Shown: positions 45,064 to 55,113, counted from the stretch's first letter. The stretch: 64,000 bases of DNA from Photobacterium ganghwense (GCF_003025595.1 NZ_PYMI01000002.1:744001-808000), one strand, 5' to 3'. The notes: generated by a model not told the origin, from the letters alone. Made by a program: numbers and translations.

Positions 45064-45501
45064 TCAGGCGGCTGTTTCATCGCTGTACAAGTCAGCAAAT
45101 CCGATACCATTGATGGCGCATTGTTCATCAATGTCAGAGAGATCACCACTTACACCAACTGCCCCCAGTACCGTTTTACTGGCATCTCGAATCAGCAGAC
45201 CGCCGGGTACCGGCACCATATTGCCGTGAGCCAGAACGTTTACGGCAGAAATAAACGCGGGACGAGTGTCTGCATCTTGCGCCAGCTTACGTGATGAGCA
45301 ACCCAGCGCCAGCGCTCCCCAGGCTTTTGCGATGGCAATGTCCGGGCGCATCATGCTGGCCCCATCCTGCCGTTGCAGAGTGATCAATTTTCCTCCGCTG
45401 TCGAGCACCGCGACGGTAAGTGGTGCGCAGTTGCACTGTTTACCGGCCTGAAATGTGCCATCAATAATGGCTAACGCTTGTTGTAGACTTAAACTTCCCA
45501 T
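45064..45501 (-). CDS. GlcG/HbpS family protein
   Basis: A 145-residue soluble protein of the GlcG/HbpS (DUF336) family: SLQQALAIIDGTFQAGKQ, LTVAVLDSGGKLITLQRQDGA, KAWGALALG and VPGGLLIRD. Family members are found in glycolate and glyoxylate operons; heme or corrinoid binding is known for some. It lies 23 bp after aceB and is probably its operon partner. The precise role is not established. Confidence 0.85.
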   Translation of the reverse strand: MGSLSLQQALAIIDGTFQAGKQCNCAPLTVAVLDSGGKLITLQRQDGASMMRPDIAIAKAWGALALGCSSRKLAQDADTRPAFISAVNVLAHGNMVPVPGGLLIRDASKTVLGAVGVSGDLSDIDEQCAINGIGFADLYSDETAA

Positions 45502-45524
45502 GTTAACTCCTGATTTTTGTTAAC

Positions 45525-47150
45525 TTAGGCTGCTCCTTTCAGCAGCGCATAACTTGGTAGAGTCAGGAAGTTGGCAAATTCGTCAGCTGTAGACAGTTTA
45601 TAAAAAAGGTCAGCGGTTTCTTCAAACCGTCCGGCAGCATAACGAGGCTCACCAACTTCCTGTTTTATGGTATCCAGCTCTTGGTAGAGCCAGGTGTGAA
45701 AAAGTTCTGCGGTAAAACGCTGGCCATCGTCCAGCGTTACGCCGTGATGGATCCATTGCCAGATATTGGCGCGGGAAATTTCTGCTGTCGCAGCATCCTC
45801 CATCAGGCCGTAAATTGGCACGCAGCCCATGCCCTGAATCCAGGCTTCGATGTAGTAAAGGGCGATGCGAATATTTTTTCTGACCCCAGCTTCATCTCGG
45901 GAACCCTGGCAAGGCTGGAGCAGTAGCTCGGCAGAAATCGGGCTTTCTGGACTCTGGAAGTTGAGCTGATTCTTCTGTCCGTTCAGGTGTGCGTCGAAAA
46001 CGGACATGGCCAGATCGACTAACGCCGGATGTGCGACCCACGTACCATCGTGGCCATTACGGGCTTCACGCTCTTTATCGTCGATGACTTTGGCGGTGAC
46101 TTTTTCCATCTCAGCAGGATCTTTAGCCGGAATGAAAGCAGACATTCCGCCCATCGCCAGTGCGCCTCGTTCATGGCAGGTACGCACAAGTAACTGGCTA
46201 TAGGCTTTGAGGAATGGCTGATCCATGCCAACGCCGTGGCGATCCGGTAGGATCCGGTCGGTATGATTTTTCAGGGTCTTGATGTAACTGAAAATGTAGT
46301 CCCAGCGGCCACAGTTCATGGCGACGATGTGATCCTTCATCGCATACAGCATTTCTTCCATCTGGAAAACGGCCGGTAGGGTTTCAATCAGCACTGTGGC
46401 ACGAATTGTGCCCCGTTCTACGCTGAAGTGATCTTCAGTGAAGCGGAATACATCATCCCACCATTGGGCCTCTTCCATGCATTCCAGCTTCGGAATGTAG
46501 TAGTAAACGCCCAGGCCTTTTTCGGCACGAACTAGGTAGTTGTGGAAAAAGTACAGGGCAAAATCCATCAGACAGCCGGGAATTGGCTGGCCATTAAAGG
46601 TAATTGATTGCTCAGGCAGGTGCAGGCCACGCGGACGAGCAATCAGCAGCGCAGGGTTGGCATTCAGCGAATAGTGTTTATCTTTCTGATTGTCATAGTA
46701 GCTGATGGTACCCAAATTGGCATCGCGCAGATTGATCTGTCCCTCAACCATGTTCTGCCAGGTCGGGGAAGATGCATCTTCAAAGCAGCACATGAAAACT
46801 TTGGCGCCGGAATTTAGGGCATTGATAACCATTTTGCGGTCAACCGGACCGGTGATCTCTACCCGGCGGTCTTTCAATGCGTCGGGAAGGGCTGCGACTT
46901 TCCAGCTTTTATCTTCACGAATTGCTTTTGTGTCTTCACGAAAATCCGGTAATTCACCGGCATCAAATCGTTTTTGTTTACGTTCGCGCTCAGTCAGTAA
47001 CTGATTGCGTCGTTCGCCAAACTCACTCACCAGCAAGCATAAAAAATTCAGCGCCTCTGAAGAGAGGATTTGTTGGTATTGACTGTCGGCGGTACATCCT
47101 CGTACTTCCAAGCAGGCACTCAAGGCTCTGTCCGTATTTTCTGTAAGCAT
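45525..47150 (-). CDS. aceB: malate synthase A
   Basis: The enzyme condenses glyoxylate with acetyl-CoA to malate. The 541-residue product matches the AceB isoform (E. coli 533): GPVDRKMVINALNSGAKVFMCCFEDASSPTW, ETLPAVFQMEEMLY with the Mg-binding Glu, CGRWDYIFSYIK and MGGMSAFIP. I start it at 47150 (MLTENTDRAL) after a GGAG that is rather far upstream. No aceA is adjacent. The gene faces gcl across a divergent promoter with operator-like palindromes, so here it probably serves glyoxylate from purine breakdown, not only the glyoxylate shunt. Confidence 0.92.
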   Translation of the reverse strand: MLTENTDRALSACLEVRGCTADSQYQQILSSEALNFLCLLVSEFGERRNQLLTERERKQKRFDAGELPDFREDTKAIREDKSWKVAALPDALKDRRVEITGPVDRKMVINALNSGAKVFMCCFEDASSPTWQNMVEGQINLRDANLGTISYYDNQKDKHYSLNANPALLIARPRGLHLPEQSITFNGQPIPGCLMDFALYFFHNYLVRAEKGLGVYYYIPKLECMEEAQWWDDVFRFTEDHFSVERGTIRATVLIETLPAVFQMEEMLYAMKDHIVAMNCGRWDYIFSYIKTLKNHTDRILPDRHGVGMDQPFLKAYSQLLVRTCHERGALAMGGMSAFIPAKDPAEMEKVTAKVIDDKEREARNGHDGTWVAHPALVDLAMSVFDAHLNGQKNQLNFQSPESPISAELLLQPCQGSRDEAGVRKNIRIALYYIEAWIQGMGCVPIYGLMEDAATAEISRANIWQWIHHGVTLDDGQRFTAELFHTWLYQELDTIKQEVGEPRYAAGRFEETADLFYKLSTADEFANFLTLPSYALLKGAA

Positions 47151-47184
47151 GTTTTTATCGTCTCCTTTAAACAATATCTTACGA

Positions 47185-47198
47185 TTTTGTGTACAAAA
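47185..47198. promoter_or_regulatory. operator-like palindrome, aceB side
   Basis: TTTTGTGTACAAAA is a 14-bp near-palindrome 35 bp before aceB. Outer arms TATCTTA and TAAGATA flank it. The same core TTGTGTACAA recurs before uraH at 60435-60444. Confidence 0.65.
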
Positions 47199-47420
47199 AA
47201 TAAGATACGTAAATACTTATATTGGAATTTATGTAAACAATCAAAGGTTATTTTAACAATCTTGTTTCATTTTAAAAAGGGCAAAAAATATTTTTATCAA
47301 CGAGATGTAAAATTAATCGCTGCAAAGACAGGGGCTTACCGCTGTTGGGGTGAAAAAGAAATGGCGTTGTTGTTAAGAAAATGTTTTTTCGAGGGTTGCG
47401 AAATTCTGTATATCAGCCAT

Positions 47421-47452
47421 AGTACACAAAATGATTGAAAATTGTATACAAT
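47421..47452. promoter_or_regulatory. operator-like palindrome pair, gcl side
   Basis: The perfect palindrome ATTGTATACAAT (47441-47452) lies 16 bp before gcl, preceded by AGTACACAAAATGATTG (47421-47437). Both elements recur together, in the opposite order, before puuE at 60668-60699, indicating a common regulator. Confidence 0.7.
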
Positions 47453-47467
47453 GAAATGGAGGTCTGA

Positions 47468-49261
47468 ATGGCAAAGATGAAAGCAATCGAAGCCGCGGTT
47501 GAAGTACTGAAACGTGAAGGGGTAGATATCGCCTTTGGTGTTCCCGGTGCGGCAATTAACCCTATGTATGCGGCAATGAAAAAATTGGGGGGCATTGATC
47601 ATGTTCTGGCCCGTCACGTAGAAGGGGCATCCCACATGGCGGAAGGGTATACCCGTACGTCAGCAGGTAACATCGGTGTATGTATAGGTACGTCAGGTCC
47701 GGCGGGGACAGACATGATTACCGGTCTGTATTCGGCCACGGCAGATTCTATTCCGATTTTGTGTATTACCGGCCAGGCACCACGTGCCCGACTGCACAAA
47801 GAAGATTTTCAGGCCGTGGACATTGAGTCTATCGCTCAGCCTGTCACTAAGTGGGCGACCACAGTACTGGAACCGGCTCAGGTACCGCGAGCTTTCCAGA
47901 AAGCATTCCACCTGATGCGTTCAGGCCGTCCTGGCCCGGTGCTGATTGACCTGCCGATTGATGTGCAGTTGGCGGAAATTGAGTTTGATATTGACAGTTA
48001 CGAACCACTAGAAGCCTATAAGCCGCAGGCTACCCGTGCGCAGGTTGAGAAAGCCCTGGCGATGTTGAGTGCTGCGGATAAACCAGTGATTGTCGCCGGT
48101 GGCGGGATCATCAATGCGGACGCATCTGATCTTTTGCAGCAATTTGCTGAAATTACCGGTGTTCCTGTTATTCCGACCCTGATGGGCTGGGGCTCGATTC
48201 CGGACGATCACGAGTTAATGGTCGGTATGGTGGGTCTGCAAACGGCACACCGTTACGGTAACGAAACACTGCTCAATGCTGATTTTGTCATGGGCATTGG
48301 CAACCGATGGGCAAACCGTCATACCGGCTCTTTGGATGTGTACACCGAAGGCCGCAAGTTTGTTCACATTGATATTGAACCCACTCAGATTGGTCGGGTG
48401 TTCTGTCCGGATCTGGGGATTGTTTCTGATGCGAAGGCCGCACTTGAATTGCTGGTGGACGTTGCTCGCGAATGGCGTGCTGCCGGGAAACTGGCTGACC
48501 GCAGTCAGTGGGTTGGGGAATGTCAGGCGCGTAAATCCACGATGCTGCGCAAAACCCATTTTACTGATACCCCGATTAAACCAATGCGCGTCTATGAGGA
48601 GATGAACAAAGTCTTTGGCCGTGATACCTGCTACGTCAGCACAATCGGTCTGTCGCAAATTGCCGCAGCCCAATTCCTGCATGTGTACAAACCGCGCCAT
48701 TGGATTAACTGTGGTCAGGCTGGCCCGCTGGGCTGGACAACACCTGCAGCATTGGGAGTGAAAGCAGCGGATCCGAGCCGTGATGTGGTGGCTATCTCCG
48801 GTGACTATGACTTCCAGTTCATGATTGAAGAACTGGCGGTAGGGGCGCAGTTCAATCTGCCGTACATCCATGTGCTGGTGAATAACTCCTACCTGGGGCT
48901 GATTCGTCAGGCTCAACGTCAGTTCGATATCGATTACTGTGTTCAGCTGGCCTTTGAGAACCAGAACGCACCAGAGCTTAATGGCTATGGGGTCGATCAC
49001 GTCACGGTGGTGGAAGGTCTGGGCTGTAAAGCCATTCGTGTCACCGATCCGGATCAGTTGCCGACGGCGTTTGCTGAAGCCCGTGAGCTGATGAACAAAC
49101 ACCAAGTGCCGGTTGTGGTGGAAGTCATTCTGGAGCGTGTGACCAATATCGCGATGGGTGTTGAGATTAACGCCATCAATGAGTTTGAAGCGCTGGCTGA
49201 TAGCATTGCAGATGCTCCAACTGCGCTGGCTCATCAGGCCGGGACGTCTGACCCATCTTGA
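47468..49261 (+). CDS. gcl: glyoxylate carboligase (tartronate-semialdehyde synthase)
   Basis: This ThDP-dependent enzyme joins two glyoxylates into tartronate semialdehyde with release of CO2. The 597-residue product (E. coli 593) shows [29 protein letters not shown], with Val in place of the catalytic Glu typical of ThDP enzymes (the known peculiarity of Gcl). [17 protein letters not shown], the FAD-domain segment in the middle and the ThDP motif [30 protein letters not shown] follow. GGAGG lies six bases before the ATG. It heads the gcl-hyi-glxR-glycerate kinase series. Confidence 0.95.
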   Translation: MAKMKAIEAAVEVLKREGVDIAFGVPGAAINPMYAAMKKLGGIDHVLARHVEGASHMAEGYTRTSAGNIGVCIGTSGPAGTDMITGLYSATADSIPILCITGQAPRARLHKEDFQAVDIESIAQPVTKWATTVLEPAQVPRAFQKAFHLMRSGRPGPVLIDLPIDVQLAEIEFDIDSYEPLEAYKPQATRAQVEKALAMLSAADKPVIVAGGGIINADASDLLQQFAEITGVPVIPTLMGWGSIPDDHELMVGMVGLQTAHRYGNETLLNADFVMGIGNRWANRHTGSLDVYTEGRKFVHIDIEPTQIGRVFCPDLGIVSDAKAALELLVDVAREWRAAGKLADRSQWVGECQARKSTMLRKTHFTDTPIKPMRVYEEMNKVFGRDTCYVSTIGLSQIAAAQFLHVYKPRHWINCGQAGPLGWTTPAALGVKAADPSRDVVAISGDYDFQFMIEELAVGAQFNLPYIHVLVNNSYLGLIRQAQRQFDIDYCVQLAFENQNAPELNGYGVDHVTVVEGLGCKAIRVTDPDQLPTAFAEARELMNKHQVPVVVEVILERVTNIAMGVEINAINEFEALADSIADAPTALAHQAGTSDPS

Positions 49262-49410
49262 GCAGCCTGAATATGAGTTGGATTGCAAGTTTAGAAAGTT
49301 AGAAAGGTAAGTGGCTGCGGACTCTTTGTTTGGGCAGCCGCTGCCAGGAACGGCTCTCTTAACGTTGACTGGCCAACTCAGGAAATAGCGTTCCCACGCT
49401 GACAATATCG

Positions 49411-49441
49411 TACTTTGCTGGTCACGATAACCGGCAAAGTA
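49411..49441 (+). other. long RNA hairpin between gcl and hyi
   Basis: TACTTTGCTGGT (49411-49422) pairs with ACCGGCAAAGTA (49430-49441); the single mismatch is a G-U wobble, giving a 12-bp stem with a 7-nt loop. No U tract follows. It sits in a 250-bp gap and may set relative gcl and hyi expression. Confidence 0.55.
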
Positions 49442-49512
49442 CCGGACTTGCTTAGAAGCAGTGGCTCAGTGGTAGAGCCACAGAAATGGATACACATTTT
49501 AAGGACAGAACC

Positions 49513-50289
49513 ATGCCAAAATTTGCTGCAAACTTATCCATGCTGTTTACCGAACATGCTTTTCTGGATCGCTTTGAAGCCGCCGCAAAAGCCGGGTTTG
49601 ACGGGGTTGAATACCTGTTTCCTTACGATTTCCCGGCGGAAGAAATTAAAGCTCGACTGTCAGAATACCACTTGCAACAAGTGCTTTTTAATCTGCCTGC
49701 AGGTGACTGGGATGCCGGCGAGCGCGGGATAGCGGTTGACCCGTCTCGGGTACAAGCATTTCGCGATGGTGTACCAAAAGCGATCGCGTATGCCAAAGCG
49801 CTGGGCTGCACTCAGGTCAACTGTCTGGCCGGTATTGTGCCGCAAGGTGTCAGTGCACAGGAGGCACATCGTACTTTTGTCGACAACCTGCGTTTTGCTT
49901 CTCAGGCGCTGGAAGCCGAAGGTATTCGTCTGGTGATTGAAGCCATTAATACCCGTGATATTCCGGGGTTTTTCCTGAACACAACTGAGCAGGGGAAAGC
50001 CGTGATTGCAGAGGTGGGCAGCACTAATCTTTCACTACAGTACGACATATATCACATGCAGATCATGGAAGGGGATCTGGCAACCACCCTGACTGATAAC
50101 TTGGTGCAGATTGGACACGTACAGCTGGCAGATAACCCTGGTCGCCATGAACCGGGTACCGGTGAAATCAACTACCCGTTCGTGCTGAGCCACTTGGACT
50201 CGCTGGGGTATGAAGGGTGGGTCGGCTGCGAATACAAACCGAAAACGACCACGCTGGAAGGACTCAACTGGCTGAATCAGTACCGCTAG
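49513..50289 (+). CDS. hyi: hydroxypyruvate isomerase
   Basis: The enzyme interconverts hydroxypyruvate and tartronate semialdehyde. Started at 49513 (MPKFAANLSMLFTEHAFLDRF) with AAGGA upstream, it is 258 residues, the same as E. coli Hyi. The TIM-barrel metal ligands appear in LVIEAINTRDIPGFFLNT, YDIYHMQIMEGDL and HVQLADNPGRHEPGTGEINY. It lies between gcl and glxR. Confidence 0.93.
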   Translation: MPKFAANLSMLFTEHAFLDRFEAAAKAGFDGVEYLFPYDFPAEEIKARLSEYHLQQVLFNLPAGDWDAGERGIAVDPSRVQAFRDGVPKAIAYAKALGCTQVNCLAGIVPQGVSAQEAHRTFVDNLRFASQALEAEGIRLVIEAINTRDIPGFFLNTTEQGKAVIAEVGSTNLSLQYDIYHMQIMEGDLATTLTDNLVQIGHVQLADNPGRHEPGTGEINYPFVLSHLDSLGYEGWVGCEYKPKTTTLEGLNWLNQYR

Positions 50290-50364
50290 TCTGGCAATAC
50301 AGCCACAGTACATCATCGGATTTCAGTGAGTTCGGAATACATTCAAGATTAAGGAGAATTAGGG

Positions 50365-51264
50365 ATGAAAATCGCATTTATCGGTACCGGTATCATGGGT
50401 AAACCTATGGCGGAAAATCTGCAAAAAGCCGGTCATACACTGGTACTGTCGGATCACTACAGTAAGCCACCACAGGATCTGGTCGACGCGGGTGCACTGG
50501 TTTGCCGGACACCGAGCGAAGCCGCCAAGATTGCCGACGTGGTCGTTCTGATGGTGCCAAACACACCACAGGTGGAAGCGGTGCTGTTTGGTGAAAACGG
50601 CATTGAGCAGGGTATTCAGGCCAGTGGTGATGCGACCAGCAAGCTGGTCATCGACATGAGTTCGATTTCCCCAATTGCCACCAAAGAATTTGCTGCTCGC
50701 ATCAAAGAAAGCGGGGCACAGTATCTGGATGCGCCGGTATCCGGTGGCGAAGTGGGCGCGATTAACGGTACGCTGAGTATCATGGTCGGCGGTGCTCAAG
50801 CGGCGTTTGACAAAGCAGCACCTCTGTTTGACATCATGGGCCAGAACATCACGCTGGTGGGGGATAACGGCGCCGGTCAAACGTGTAAAGTCGCGAACCA
50901 GATTATTGTCGCACTGAATATTGAAGCGGTTTCGGAAGCACTGGTGTTTGCCTCTAAGGCAGGAGCGGATCCGGCTCGAGTGCGTGAAGCTCTGCTGGGT
51001 GGGTTTGCCAGTTCGAAAATTCTGGAAGTGCATGGTGATCGTATGGTTAAAGGCACCTTTAACCCAGGGTTCAAAATCGCACTGCACCAGAAAGACTTGC
51101 GCCTGGCACTGAGCGGAGCTGAAGCATTGGGTGTGTCTTTGCCGAATACAGAGACCGCACAAGTCTTGTTCGACGAGTGTGTGGCACTGGGTGGTGAAAA
51201 CTGGGACCACTCAGCATTGATTAAGGCCATTGAAAAGCGTGCGGGTCATTCGATTCGCGGCTGA
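50365..51264 (+). CDS. glxR: tartronate semialdehyde reductase
   Basis: The enzyme reduces tartronate semialdehyde to D-glycerate with NAD(P)H. The 299-residue beta-hydroxyacid dehydrogenase shows the Rossmann motif MKIAFIGTGIMGKPMAENL, the substrate motif DAPVSGGEVGAINGTLSIMVGG near residue 120, and the catalytic Lys in GQTCKVANQIIVALNIEAVSEAL near 170. AAGGAG lies upstream. It follows hyi by 75 bp, giving the standard glyoxylate-to-glycerate order. Confidence 0.93.
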   Translation: MKIAFIGTGIMGKPMAENLQKAGHTLVLSDHYSKPPQDLVDAGALVCRTPSEAAKIADVVVLMVPNTPQVEAVLFGENGIEQGIQASGDATSKLVIDMSSISPIATKEFAARIKESGAQYLDAPVSGGEVGAINGTLSIMVGGAQAAFDKAAPLFDIMGQNITLVGDNGAGQTCKVANQIIVALNIEAVSEALVFASKAGADPARVREALLGGFASSKILEVHGDRMVKGTFNPGFKIALHQKDLRLALSGAEALGVSLPNTETAQVLFDECVALGGENWDHSALIKAIEKRAGHSIRG

Positions 51265-51282
51265 TAGCCTGACTATGCTAAA

Positions 51283-51314
51283 AGGCAGTTAAGCAGGGGC
51301 ATGCTAAGCTGCCT
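51283..51314 (+). other. hairpin between glxR and glycerate kinase gene
   Basis: AGGCAG (51283-51288) pairs with CTGCCT (51309-51314) with an inner AGCA/TGCT stem. It lacks a T tract and sits in a 244-bp gap, so it is a weak terminator or processing site at most. Confidence 0.4.
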
Positions 51315-51508
51315 ATCTCGGTGATATCAGAATTCTTACTAAACCGCGCGCTTTTGTCTCCTTTATCGCGCGTTCCCGCTGTCCTGAACGGTACGGGGTC
51401 AGGTGTCGGTGAAAACTGGCAGGACTCTGGCATGCAGGCCTGCCGCTGACTGGCAGCGGGATCTTTTCCTCACTCTCTCACGTTTTATCTGTCGACAAGG
51501 AGTTGCAG

Positions 51509-52903
51509 ATGGATATCGATGCAAAACAGTTTTTGCGCATACTTTATGACAGTGCAGTAAAGCAGGCTTTGCCGAAAGGCAATATGGCTGCGTATCTGCC
51601 GGATACACTTTTTACGCAAGCTGGTAACAAACGCGGGCGAACCGTGGTGATTGGTGCCGGTAAAGCGGCGGCTTCTATGGCACAGGAGCTGGAACTGATC
51701 TGGCGGCAGAAGGTGCCAGCAAATCTGTCGTCTGAGGCGTCATCAAAAGCAGTGTCAAAGTTTTCAGCCGCTGCAAAGCAGAGCCATGATTCAGAGACCG
51801 TGGTCGAGTCAACGGGGGGCAAGCTGGAAGGGCTGGTTGTGACACGATATGGGCACACAGCTGCGTGTGACATGATTGAAGTCATTGAAGCCTCACACCC
51901 GGTGCCGGATGCCATGGGGATGGCAGTCGGTGAGCGTGTGCTTGAGCTGGTGTCTGGTCTGAACGAAGAAGATACCCTGATCTGCCTGATTTCAGGTGGC
52001 GGCTCTGCCTTGTTGAGTTTACCGGCTCCGGGCATTACGCTGGCCGAAAAGCAGGCGATCAACAAATCGTTACTTCGTTCCGGTGCGGCGATTGATGAAA
52101 TGAACTGTGTGCGTAAGCACTTGTCTGCCCTGAAAGGCGGTCGGGTGGCGAAGCTGGCGTATCCTGCTCAGGTGATCACGCTGGCGATTTCGGATGTTCC
52201 GGGTGATGACCTGAGCGTGATCGCTTCCGGCCCGACAGTGCCCGACAATACCACTCGCTTTGATGCACTGGCCATTCTGGAACGTTACAAGATCGACATT
52301 CCGGCTTCAGCGTTTCAGTGGCTTAATCAGCCGGAGTCTGAAACGGTGAAACCGAATGACCCGTGTTGGTCACGGTGTCAGAACCATCTGATTGCGACCC
52401 CACAGCTGGCGCTGGAAGCGGCGGCGGCAGATGCTGAAGGCATGGGGATTCCGGCTTATATTCTCAGTGACAGTATGGAAGGTGAAGCCCGGGATGTCGC
52501 CAAAGTGCATGCTGCGTTAGCGCGTCAGATTGTCTCACACCAGCAACCCTTTCAGACACCGTGTGTGCTGATCTCTGGCGGCGAGACTACTGTGACCGTA
52601 AAAGGTGAAGGGCGAGGGGGGCGCAACTGCGAATTTTTGCTCAGCTTACTTAACGAGTTAAAAGGGTTACATCGGGTTTATGCCATTGCCGCTGATACAG
52701 ACGGTATCGATGGCGTTGAAGATAACGCTGGTGCGTGGGTAACCCCCGAAACTTGGGCGAGGGCACAGGCGCTGGAATTGAACCCGGACAGTTACCTCGA
52801 CAATAACAACAGCTACGCGTTTTTCGAAAAGACGCAGAGCCTTATCTTTACCGGGCCTACGTTAACCAATGTGAACGATTTCCGTGCCATTCTGATCGTG
52901 TAA
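51509..52903 (+). CDS. glycerate 2-kinase, MOFRL family
   Basis: The enzyme phosphorylates D-glycerate, most likely to 2-phosphoglycerate, closing the path from glyoxylate to glycolysis. I start it at 51509 with AAGGAG upstream. The 464-residue product has GAGKAAASMAQELE near residue 45, LISGGGSALLSLPAPGITLAEKQAIN near 150, SDVPGDDLSVIASGPT near 225, and the C-terminal MOFRL block AIAADTDGIDGVEDNAGAWV. A Ser/Ala/Lys-rich segment around residues 72-107 makes it longer than typical members. This is the TtuD/GckA type, not GarK/GlxK. Confidence 0.88.
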   Translation: MDIDAKQFLRILYDSAVKQALPKGNMAAYLPDTLFTQAGNKRGRTVVIGAGKAAASMAQELELIWRQKVPANLSSEASSKAVSKFSAAAKQSHDSETVVESTGGKLEGLVVTRYGHTAACDMIEVIEASHPVPDAMGMAVGERVLELVSGLNEEDTLICLISGGGSALLSLPAPGITLAEKQAINKSLLRSGAAIDEMNCVRKHLSALKGGRVAKLAYPAQVITLAISDVPGDDLSVIASGPTVPDNTTRFDALAILERYKIDIPASAFQWLNQPESETVKPNDPCWSRCQNHLIATPQLALEAAAADAEGMGIPAYILSDSMEGEARDVAKVHAALARQIVSHQQPFQTPCVLISGGETTVTVKGEGRGGRNCEFLLSLLNELKGLHRVYAIAADTDGIDGVEDNAGAWVTPETWARAQALELNPDSYLDNNNSYAFFEKTQSLIFTGPTLTNVNDFRAILIV

Positions 52904-53166
52904 CCCGTCCTCGTTGGTGAGGGAGCCACGCCAGTTAAGGGGCTATGCCAGAGTAACCTCATCCTCAGTCACTGAGTTTACGCCTGTCAAACTGGCCTGG
53001 CCCCTTCCTTCTGTCAAATGTTTATGTCGGTGTGTTTGTCACACTGACATCATTGATTAAAGACAGAGACAAAGTTGACCTGAGCACCATTTTTACTTCC
53101 CTCTCGTTGGTGTTTATCGTTGATTTCTTTAGACTAAATGAATCAAGTTTCAGCCAGGACATGGCA

Positions 53167-53787
53167 ATGACCCGGATCAGGCAAAAAAATCAGGCGCTCA
53201 TCATTCAGGTCGCTAGTGAGCAGTTTGCAACACACGGTTACTCAGCGACCAAAATGGTGGATATCGCCAGGGCAGCGGATATCCCGAAAGCCAATGTTTT
53301 CTATTATTTCAGTTCGAAAGATAAGCTGTATTTTGCCGTGCTGGAAACCGTGACAAAACCTTTGCTGGCAGCGTCGCGCCCCATTGAAGAGTTGGATGAC
53401 CCGGTTGAAGCTCTGACCCGTTACATTCAGACGAAGCTGATGATTTCCCGTGATCATCCTCATGCATCCCGCGTGTTTGCCAGTGAGGTGATGTCAGGCG
53501 GTCAGGCATTGCCGGATGATATTCGTGAAGAGCTGTTTCTACAGTCTCAGATGATCATCGGAAAGTTCACCAGTTGGAGCGAACAGGGGCTGATGGATAA
53601 AGTGTCTGCTCATCACCTGATGTTTATGATCTGGTCAGCCACTCAGACATATGCTGATTTCAGCTGGCAGATTTGTAATGTGATGAACAAAAATGCACTC
53701 ACTCACGACGATTACGATGACGCGGCACAGTTTCTGACCCAATTAGTCATCAAAGGCTGCGGAGTGAAAAGCCACACTCAGGTATGA
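53167..53787 (+). CDS. TetR-family regulator, RutR-like
   Basis: A 206-residue repressor-type protein. The N-terminal helix-turn-helix reads QVASEQFATHGYSATKMVDIARAADIPKANVFYYFSSKDKLYFAVL, and the C-terminal part resembles RutR, the E. coli regulator that binds uracil or thymine (RVFASEVMSGGQALPDDIREEL). I choose the ATG at 53167 because AGGA is seven bases upstream. It ends the gcl series and is a candidate regulator of the purine genes, although the TTGTATACAA palindromes differ from the RutR site TTGACCA-N2-TGGTCAA as I remember it. Confidence 0.85.
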   Translation: MTRIRQKNQALIIQVASEQFATHGYSATKMVDIARAADIPKANVFYYFSSKDKLYFAVLETVTKPLLAASRPIEELDDPVEALTRYIQTKLMISRDHPHASRVFASEVMSGGQALPDDIREELFLQSQMIIGKFTSWSEQGLMDKVSAHHLMFMIWSATQTYADFSWQICNVMNKNALTHDDYDDAAQFLTQLVIKGCGVKSHTQV

Positions 53788-53969
53788 GTGCGGCTCAGTC
53801 ATGCCGAGCCACAAAGAGTCTGGCTGCAAAAAATCTGGCAATACAGGAATCCAGCCATCTCTCAAGCTGAATTTTAAGTCCAGTCCGTTCTTCAGCGTTT
53901 AAAGCGACATTTGAAAACGTGACAATGGTTTCCGTGCTATCTGCGGTTTAACGTACCATGGAATACTGG

Positions 53970-54587
53970 TTAAAACGATAAACCGAGAGCCCTCAATGCT
54001 TGTTCACACTGCGCCGCGCTCTCAAATTGAATGGCTGTGATACTGACTGATTCTGCTCCTCTGACATTATGTGGCATGTCGTCGATAAAAACAGTCTCCG
54101 ACGCTGACAAGGCGTGCTGATCTAACAAGGAATGGTAGATTTCAGGCTGAGGTTTTAACAGTCCCAGCTCGGCTGAGACTGTGGCTCCGTCAAAATGTTC
54201 CCAGAAGGAATAAGTTGACTGGAGATATTCCACAATCTCGGTCACGTTATCTGTGAGCGCGTAAACACCATAGCCTGCCGCTTTAACTCGCTGGAGTAAG
54301 TCTACGGAGCCAAAAAGCAGTATCTGGGTTTGTTTTACGTAGTAAAAGAGGCGTTCACATTCTAATTCAGATAAACCAATCGTTTGTTGGTATTGCTGTT
54401 TGGCTTCAGCTTCAGTCAGCAGACCTTTATTCAGGTCTAGCCACGTATCGCTTCTGAAAATCGTGCTACCTAATTGTTCGGGAGATTCTACGTCACCAAA
54501 AGTGAGTCGCACAATCTCTTGCGGTGCCCAGCGGACAATGACATTGCCTACATCAAAGACCACGTTCTTAATGCTACTACGTTCCAT
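53970..54587 (-). CDS. HAD-superfamily hydrolase
   Basis: A 205-residue HAD-IA hydrolase, probably a phosphatase. Motif I is FDVGNVIVRW, in which the second Asp of the usual DxD is replaced by Asn as in YihX-like proteins. Motif II is ALTDN, the Lys motif is GLLKPQPEIY and motif IV is VFIDDMPHNVRGAE. YihX of E. coli removes phosphate from glucose 1-phosphate; whether this one does is unknown. It is on the opposite strand to its purine-pathway neighbour. Confidence 0.85.
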   Translation of the reverse strand: MERSSIKNVVFDVGNVIVRWAPQEIVRLTFGDVESPEQLGSTIFRSDTWLDLNKGLLTEAEAKQQYQQTIGLSELECERLFYYVKQTQILLFGSVDLLQRVKAAGYGVYALTDNVTEIVEYLQSTYSFWEHFDGATVSAELGLLKPQPEIYHSLLDQHALSASETVFIDDMPHNVRGAESVSITAIQFESAAQCEQALRALGLSF

Positions 54588-54792
54588 TTTTACTCCTGTC
54601 TCTTAGCCTGCTTGCAAATAAGTTACCGTATTTAATGGGCCTGCATCAGATAGGTATGTCTTGATGCCGCTTTTAGGATGTATCTGGCAAATAGTATGTA
54701 TCAGCCAAAGAGGGACTTGGAAGGTATGCCGTGGCATCAAAGTCATACATTGATGGTATATGCGACCAGTCTCACTAATTTCGACTTACTTT

Positions 54793-54840
54793 CCGATAAA
54801 GCGATAAAGCGATAAAGCGATAAAGCGATAAAGCGATAAA
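54793..54840. repeat. 8-bp tandem repeat (GCGATAAA)
   Basis: Six consecutive 8-bp units, CCGATAAA then five perfect copies of GCGATAAA, lie about 205 bp before the HAD hydrolase start and 90 bp past the 8-oxoguanine deaminase terminator. Such arrays can change length by slippage. Confidence 0.95.
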
Positions 54841-54930
54841 CAGAATTGTTTTTTCTCTTGTTGCATCGGCGCGGTAAATTCAGGATTGGTCGCTCAGGAA
54901 AAGCAACGCTATCGTACTTTCAGCGACAAT

Positions 54931-54967
54931 AAAAAAACCGCCCTGCAGGTTGAAGCTGTCAGGGCGG
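54931..54967 (-). terminator. terminator of 8-oxoguanine deaminase gene
   Basis: CCGCCCTG (54938-54945) pairs with CAGGGCGG (54960-54967). The minus strand runs into seven Ts. Confidence 0.88.
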
Positions 54968-55113
54968 AAAGGACAAAGTCTTTATCGTGACATGGTCTTT
55001 TAATTAGACATGTTCTTTTATTGTGTTAGTAAACGTTATTGGTGAGTGCTGTTCGCCTCGGGACGGTTTTCCAATGGGCGATATACAGCAGTCATATTTG
55101 CGATTAAGAACCT

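Noticed and set aside
48215..49405. 396-codon open frame antisense to gcl
   Set aside because: It mirrors the codon bias of gcl; the gcl product is unmistakable and the antisense product has no motif.
50359..51210. 283-codon open frame antisense to glxR
   Set aside because: It overlaps almost all of glxR, and its translation has no recognisable features.
54793..54840. Tandem repeat considered as a CRISPR array
   Set aside because: The 8-bp units are directly adjacent with no spacers, and no cas genes are present.
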